Shown: positions 57,832 to 64,000 of the stretch, piece by piece | How the letters are laid out: every line of letters starts with the position of its first letter | Position numbering within the stretch: position 1 is the stretch's first letter | DNA from: Saccoglossus kowalevskii | Taxonomy: Eukaryota; Hemichordata; Enteropneusta; Harrimaniidae | Direction: 5' to 3' | DNA: 64,000 nucleotides | NCBI RefSeq assembly: GCF_000003605.2 | Contig: NW_003146285.1 | Location: forward strand, 100,347 to 164,346 | Program-made: the position numbers and the translations under genes | Notes under the pieces: generated by a model | Database searches by the model: none | Told to the model about the DNA's origin: nothing | The model's input: the letters and a program-made list of their open reading frames with translations, nothing else

Positions 57832-59740
57832 TACCATAATTAATCACTGGGAAGTGATTGTAGAATGATTTCTTCCCTGCCTAGCGGCATGGCATTGACT
57901 GCATCTCGTCTCACAGCGTGAACACGTGCAGCAAAGAATCAACTTTTGAACTTGTTTCAACTATACAGTTATGCACAAATAAGAAATGAACATAAACTAC
58001 GTGATTTCTTTCCCGAGTGGAAGAATCTCTCTTACACAAAAAGTTGGTACCTAGGCTTAGGCCATCTGATCGCTTCAAAGTTATTTGCTGTCGTATTATC
58101 CCAAAATTCCTTTTTCCGTTTCACGCATTCAGTTTTCCCAAAATACGCAACCAACGAATGCGAACTAAAGCAATCATGAATTGGTCGGATTTCATTGACG
58201 GTTACGTAATGGTTGTATCTTATGCTGTTGTTCATAAAACTCAACCCTGATAAAACTTGAATAAAAATATTTAATCACCGAACTACTATTCGTACAAAAT
58301 ACAGGTCGATATACATGGAAATTGCGATTTATGATTCATTTATCATTGGTTTCCATGGTAAAACGTTCTCAGCGTATCTCAAAATATCGTTTAATTACGT
58401 CATGATAATGGTGAAAACAAATATATTTAAAATTAATGTTTAATGAAATAAACGCTTTAACATGGTATCCATGGAAACTGTTTAAAAAACGTTCATTTTT
58501 GTATATTTTTAGACAGTTTTTCTCCAAACCATGGGGAAAAAACTGAAAAGTTGAAAGAAATGTAATAAATTATTTGTCCTATATTTTGGGTTAAATTTCT
58601 GCGATCATTCTTAAAATAACCGATTCTACGCGATTCATATGTGAGATTGCATAACAACTGTTTTTCGTGAGGAAAGCTTACCAGAGTGTGTGTGAGAGTT
58701 ACACTTCATTCTGTATACGTATTTGCAGTAAGTTGCTGCTCGCTTTGTAAATGCCGCCCTCAACGGTACTTGATGGAAGTTACGTTGATGTGAATGCCTA
58801 TGAAATTCAACGCGCCAGTGATTCGCGGCGGCAATGGATTCGAGACGGAATCCAAGTGCAAGTTCATTATGTCGCCCTTATGCCGACGAGATTATGATAT
58901 CATGAAGTTTTCTCCTCCGCGATGTCACATATGTATTAACTGTGAGAGAACACACAATGCAGATTACGGCAATGCAAACCGTTTATGAGTTTTCCTGGTT
59001 GAGATAATACCCCGTGGGAGGCACTGGCCTTTCAGTATGGTAGAGGTGTGCGGCCGGGAAGTAAATCTCCAGACCCCATCATAGACCATTTTCACCTCGA
59101 AACCATACCCCATTATAGGCAAAATAGTGATTTGGTATATCCCATCAGAGACCGAATTATCACTAAATTTATTCAGTTATAGGTAGAATCTTCTCATCTC
59201 CAAGACTCATCAATCTGAATCATGAATGATCAATCCAAGGGAAATTACTCACTCCAAAACTACTTACACATAATTTTGTTTGATTCACAAAAAGTTGTTG
59301 TTTGACAAAGAGATCAGAGACTGAAAACAGACCCCATCCTAGCAAATCTTTACCCCATTCCAAAAAGCTAAAGTTTACGACCCGCAAAGGGCGTCGCGTC
59401 CCCATAATGTGAACTGCACGAAATCTGGGATAGTATACTAAAAGTATTCTCATCACGTGTTTACGTTTCCGTGGTACTTGTTTTTAGCGTTCGATCTATT
59501 TTTATCGAACCGTCCCGGTGCATGGGATGGTGGATATCAATGTCTGCGTGACGTCATCGTCCCATTGAACGCTACAACGGAATTCATGATGGCCGTTTGT
59601 GTCCGTGGAGGGTGGGGTGGGGGTAAATAAATATGGTTCCTTTCTTAATCCATGTGTGTGTGTGTGTTATTACAAATTTGCTGGACCATAATCCTCTAAT
59701 GCCATACAAAATTGTGACAAAAATGGCCGCACAATTATGA

Positions 59741-59848
59741 GCCTGACATGCAGGCGTGAATGGCGCCATCGCCGGCCGAACTACATCAGACCCCACGGTT
59801 TGCAGCACCGCGAAGGGCGGAACTCATGCGACCTTCACGTTGTCAGGC
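59741..59848. repeat. GC-rich hairpin element (108 bp)
   Basis: GCCTGACATGCAGGCGTGAA ... GCGACCTTCACGTTGTCAGGC; inverted partner of 25,997-26,098. Confidence 0.75.
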
Positions 59849-59932
59849 TACACAATGGTCTACGAGAAGGTGTTTACATGTTACAGGCGTAATATAGTAA
59901 GTGGAATACGATTTTAATCTGAAATTAATATT

Positions 59933-59933
59933 T

Positions 59934-59964
<31 letters not shown>

Positions 59965-59969
59965 TTAAT

Positions 59970-60040
<71 letters not shown>
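59933..60040. repeat. (TTTA)n microsatellite
   Basis: About 27 units, the right-arm counterpart of the compound repeat at 25,372-25,690. Confidence 0.95.
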
Positions 60041-60612
60041 TTCCCCTTCCCGACACATGCAAACTGACGTAATAAATACAATGGCAACTAGTCAACCATT
60101 TGAATCAAACTTTGCTAATTACACCGTCTATTAAAAAACATCCTTTTTTCAGGACGATATATGGTATAAAGTCATCTTTCAAGTTTCCATGTTGTGGGTT
60201 GATTGTCAGTTCATAATATATACTAAACTTTCCAATAAACATAGATTCAACATATTGAAACAACTTATGTATTATACATATGAAAATTGGTGCTTACAAC
60301 TCTTTCCAGGGGATTTGGATTATAACACGATCTAAATCCAACGTTGAGCCTATAAACGTTCTATTGTTTTTAGTGCCAAACCCTCTTTGTTAAGAGTACG
60401 GGGACTCCCCCGTTGGAATTGTAATAATATAAACCCAGAATACAGAATACAGAATACAGATATATACTGTCGTGCCGCGTTTGAATGGCAAAACCGTTCA
60501 GAAAAGGTGGCAGCCTGAGTACGGTTGTCTGAGAAAAGAAACATTTTGCGGGGAGGTTCATTTGTAGCGAAAATGAGAAAACTGAAAGCTCAATGTACTG
60601 CCCTCCAAGTAG

Positions 60613-60719
60613 ATGCCAGTCACTTCGCTGGTCAAGGAATACGTTCTGAAGTTCGAGCCGAACTTGAACAGGATATATTTGTCGAAGTTTGCGAAAACCA
60701 TAAAACTTGACTTGGAAGG
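60613..60719 (+). CDS. Candidate first coding exon of an unidentified gene
   Basis: An ATG directly preceded by an in-frame TAG opens MPVTSLVKEYVLKFEPNLNR, continuing IYLSKFAKTIKLDLE and then a GAAG/GTAATTTT donor-like border. The peptide composition looks protein-like, unlike the AT-rich surroundings. I do not recognise the family, and no second exon is identifiable before the window ends. Could be chance. Confidence 0.25.
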
Positions 60720-63700
60720 TAATTTTTTTGAAAAAAAAAATACAAGAATTTCAATGATTTTTTTTTTTTGTATTTTTATTTTATTTTATTTTTGATTTTT
60801 TGTAGTTTTGGTAATTACGAAAGCCAACGAGGGCGGAATTGAAAAAAAAATCCCAAAATCAAAATCAAAGTAAAATAATAATATAAAAAGGCATTAATAA
60901 CAAAAGTAATAAAAACTAAATAAAAATAAGTTGATAGTCAATATAATTAAAAATACATCACATTTTAATCAGATTGTGTTTTCTCTAAACTAAAGGTTTT
61001 TTCAATTGATTCAATTTTCGGAAAGTCCAGACTTTATCAAAGGCGGTAAATTTTATATAATGAAAATCAGTGTAATCGGGTTGTCCCACGATGATGTCAT
61101 GAAATATGCCTTCTTTTTATGCAACAAAAAACGCAGACTCACGTGCTTGGAGTCATGTGACTGGTTTTATTATTGTCATGTTTCCTTTTTGGTAGAAATG
61201 GCATGCACGGATGACGGGATGACGTAGTCTAAAACTGTGTGGTGAAAAACACGAGATTTTCGTTAATTTATGTCAAAGTACCCGATAGAACTAGGGTAAT
61301 CCCAGCTTATGTACTGGTGGTATAGAGTGGGCGTGCCCCGCAATCACGCATCAACGCCGATGACGCTCCCATTTATAATGGTTTATTCCAATAAACAACC
61401 TGTCCAAACAATCTGCGCATGCGTATGCTCAAACATCCGGGTACTCGAACCTACGCGGGAAATGGAGTCCTGATGTCAGTGAGTTCACGGTGAGTTCTTC
61501 TATTCGATATATTTTACGATTTCTTCCGTACGTTCGCTAGAATTATCTCGCCCTCGACGTTTGTCGTGAACGGCCACACACCGCCAAGTGGCTGATGTGG
61601 TCCCAAACTCCTGCCAAAGTCGGCGAATCCACCCCATATTCAGTCATGTATCATCATGTTTTCATCGAGTGTGTTGCCATTTTGCGTTTTCACTCAAGAG
61701 CTTCGGCGGCGGTGTTCTTCCCTATCGTAGCTAGTGGAAAAAAAAACTCAAAAACCCACGCCGTCTGTAGTCGAGCAGCGCAACGTCGTCGTCTCTGTCG
61801 TAACCAGAAAACATCCAGTTGCCACACGATTCATAATGATGTATGATCAAATCTTAGAAATAAAACGATTTAAAAAATTAAAAGACATCGCATGACTTTT
61901 CATAGTAAACACATCGTAGTAAAATTGTTATGCATAAATTACGCTAGTCAATGCAGTCGGGCCAAATTTATCGTGTAAATCTACATTAATGCGTTGATCT
62001 CCACTCTGTGGGCGATTAATAACTCGTACGTAATCACCGTTGAACCGGTTTAGTTTCTTACAAGGAGTTGTTATTCGTCGGTCCCAATGAATTTAAGCGT
62101 ATTTTTAAAACAAACAAAACGTATCGTGTTTTCCCTGCCCACCGGCCTCTGTAAATGCGACGTGGTAAGGGGCCTCTTCGACGACGATAAACAATCTTCC
62201 TTTTACGCGATTTCGAAATAAATTAACCCCGGTGTCACAGTATGTATGAAACGTAAATGACACACTTCATTTGAGAGCTGACCGTCTTCGCTCGTCTCGA
62301 ACCATTTCCGATGCGGCCACCGTTTGCTTTCGTTTAACAGTTTTGGTTGGTTGTTTGTTTGACCTATTTTCCAGAGTTCGCCCATTATTTCCGCAAATAC
62401 CGCCATTATGTTTTCGCAATGATGACAGCACTCGTTTTAAATCGACTTAGTGTCAATTCAGCTGAATCACTCTATTCAATTTATTCAAATTTAATTTATT
62501 TTGTAATTAGAATGAAATTCTCTTTTATTAATTTGTTTAACAATATTTGGATCTAATCATTTTGTATTTGCAAGTATACTCTTGGTGTATTTTTAAAAGA
62601 ATTGTTGTCCCCAATTGTTTTTGTACTATCGTGTTGACAAATTTCTTCTTTATGATCTAAAATTCCCCCTCTTGTAAGCCATACAATTGTAATTGTAAAT
62701 CTGTTAAAATTTTTTCCCAGTGGCCATTGATAGCAAAGTACATAATTGTTGGTCTCCAGAATGTTTTGCGTCTTGCAAATACTAGGACATGAAAAACTAC
62801 ACGGAGAACCAACTCCATAAAAATTCAGATATCTATTCAAGCATATACGAGATAACTACTTTACAGGAATCGCGTACAATTTTTTCGTCGACGAAAACTT
62901 GTATAATTATAACCAGGGTTTTTCTAGAAAAAAACTGGAAGACGGATCACTGCAATTCAGCGGTGTCACCAAGTGGGAGAGATACGGTTCTTCCTACCAG
63001 GGTGTGGAGTTTTTGATAATTCTAGGTTAAAATGGAGTCTTTGGCTTTCTCTGCAAGCTGGATTTCGTTTTCCACACGGGGTGCGATGTCCCTTGTATAG
63101 TCTGACACTGATTTATTAACAGAATGAGATTCATTTTCAATATTGTATCATTCTGTTGAAAACTGCATGGTTTTTTCACACAGACTTACGAAAAATACGA
63201 AGCGATCATTGTATGTCATTGCATATAATAAATTACGAAATGCTCACATGCAAAGTGTTAAATTGTGCTTAGAAGTGATCTATAGTATGTTTTATGTCGC
63301 AGATTTTTTATTTAATCACCATTGGCTAAATTTAATTGTCATGGCGACCAAAATGGTCAGTCTAGAAGGCTGTATGTAGTTTCCTTAGGGATCCAAGACA
63401 GAATTCAACTTCACAGAATCATTTAAGACTCTTGGTACCCTGGACAATTTCTTATTATTTCTATAATGTTAAGGTAGAAGCCTACTCATGATTTCAAATA
63501 CCCAGATTTTATCCATTTTCAAATAAATTGTTTTCGGGCAATATAAATTTTATTGACTTAAAAAATATTTCGAGAAAATGATAGTTGTATTTTAGTGAAT
63601 AATGGCTATTTTGTCAGTATTTACCACGCTTTTTCCATGGATTCCTATGGTAGAGATAATGTTATTGTAGGCAGGTGATGTAGCCTAAAAAATGAACAAT

Positions 63701-64000
63701 GGGGTTCTTTTTGTTGTTCACAATTATTTCAAAAATCTTGGTTTTAAAAAGTGGCAAAAAATGCAATTTTTCTTTAACATTGTGCTCTATGAAATTGTTC
63801 TTAAAATAGCGATTTTTGAAAAATATTAGGACAAATTTCTCAAAATACGTTATTACTGTAACACACGAAAGTATGCTATTTCATGGTTCAATAAGACACT
63901 ACCTTCACCATTTTACACAATAAACAAATGAAGTATCATGCGAATTATGAGTATATATATTCTTTAAGACAATTTTATCAATTTTTGTTTGGAAAATGGA
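60720..64000. other. Right flank without recognised gene
   Basis: AT-rich. An open minus-strand frame at 62,203-62,406 (KRWPHRKWFETSEDGQLSNE region) has balanced composition but no recognisable domain or splice context. Poly-A/T runs at 60,730-60,800. I see no repeats shared with the rest of the window here beyond short words. Confidence 0.4.

Larger units (their letters stand above)
54575..60535. repeat. Right arm of large inverted duplication
   Basis: Reverse complement of 25,036-32,378 with insertions and deletions. Its inner end lies about 330 bp upstream of gene C's start codon and its outer end just before the candidate exon at 60,613. No coding exon seen within it. Confidence 0.85.

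Noticed and set aside
59901-60134. Open frame of repeated LFIY
   Set aside because: It translates the (TTTA)n microsatellite.
62203-62406. Minus-strand frame with KRWPHRKWFETSEDGQLSNE
   Set aside because: Composition looks protein-like, but no start context, splice borders or family could be recognised; not called as a gene.

Overview
The window is animal nuclear DNA. Its only clear protein-coding content is spliced exons with consensus GT/AG borders, separated by long introns and intergenic DNA full of short inverted-repeat (MITE-like) elements, microsatellites and segmental duplications. There are no operons or bacterial signals. The gene family (ceramide synthase without a homeodomain, CERS1 type) and the AT-rich, MITE-dense background suggest an invertebrate metazoan, possibly an invertebrate deuterostome. 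I cannot name the species. One assembly gap (Ns) lies at about 26,932-27,322.

Three tandem CERS1-like genes all lie on the minus strand. Gene A (exons 1-5 at 9,034 down to 1,134; last exon not found) is followed to the right by gene B (six exons, 19,502 down to 12,338, 331 codons) and, after about 22 kb, gene C (six exons, 54,246 down to 41,506, 340 codons). Exons 2-5 have identical lengths in all three genes (163, 181, 162 and 139 nt) and all intron phases agree (0, 1, 2, 2, 0). Each gene carries the Lag1 motif (HH ... HD) across the exon 3/exon 4 junction. In all three a roughly 73-bp minisatellite has copied the 3' splice site and first ~41 nt of exon 3 upstream into intron 2 (3, 3 and 5 units). 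Relic exons (719-763, about 10,165-10,290, 37,275-37,456) record further duplication and decay.

Between genes B and C the sequence is a nest of segmental duplications. One block occurs three times: about 20,500-24,745 (direct), 33,511-37,230 (inverted) and 37,240-40,292 (direct, with a broken exon 1 taken from gene B's upstream side). Two of these copies contain a 95-bp tandem array (5 and 8 units). A second, larger inverted duplication pairs 25,036-32,378 with 54,575-60,535; its inner right edge lies about 330 bp upstream of gene C's start codon. The arms differ by datable insertions: a 5'-truncated LINE with a 12-bp target duplication (left arm only) and a 326-bp TA-flanked MITE (right arm only).

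The rest is at least seven families of short palindromic elements, a tRNA-derived SINE, a GC-rich 88-108 bp hairpin element, compound tetranucleotide repeats, and a weak candidate first exon of an unrelated plus-strand gene at 60,613. The three ceramide synthases presumably each N-acylate sphingoid bases in the ER membrane; how they differ in acyl-CoA or tissue use cannot be read from sequence alone.
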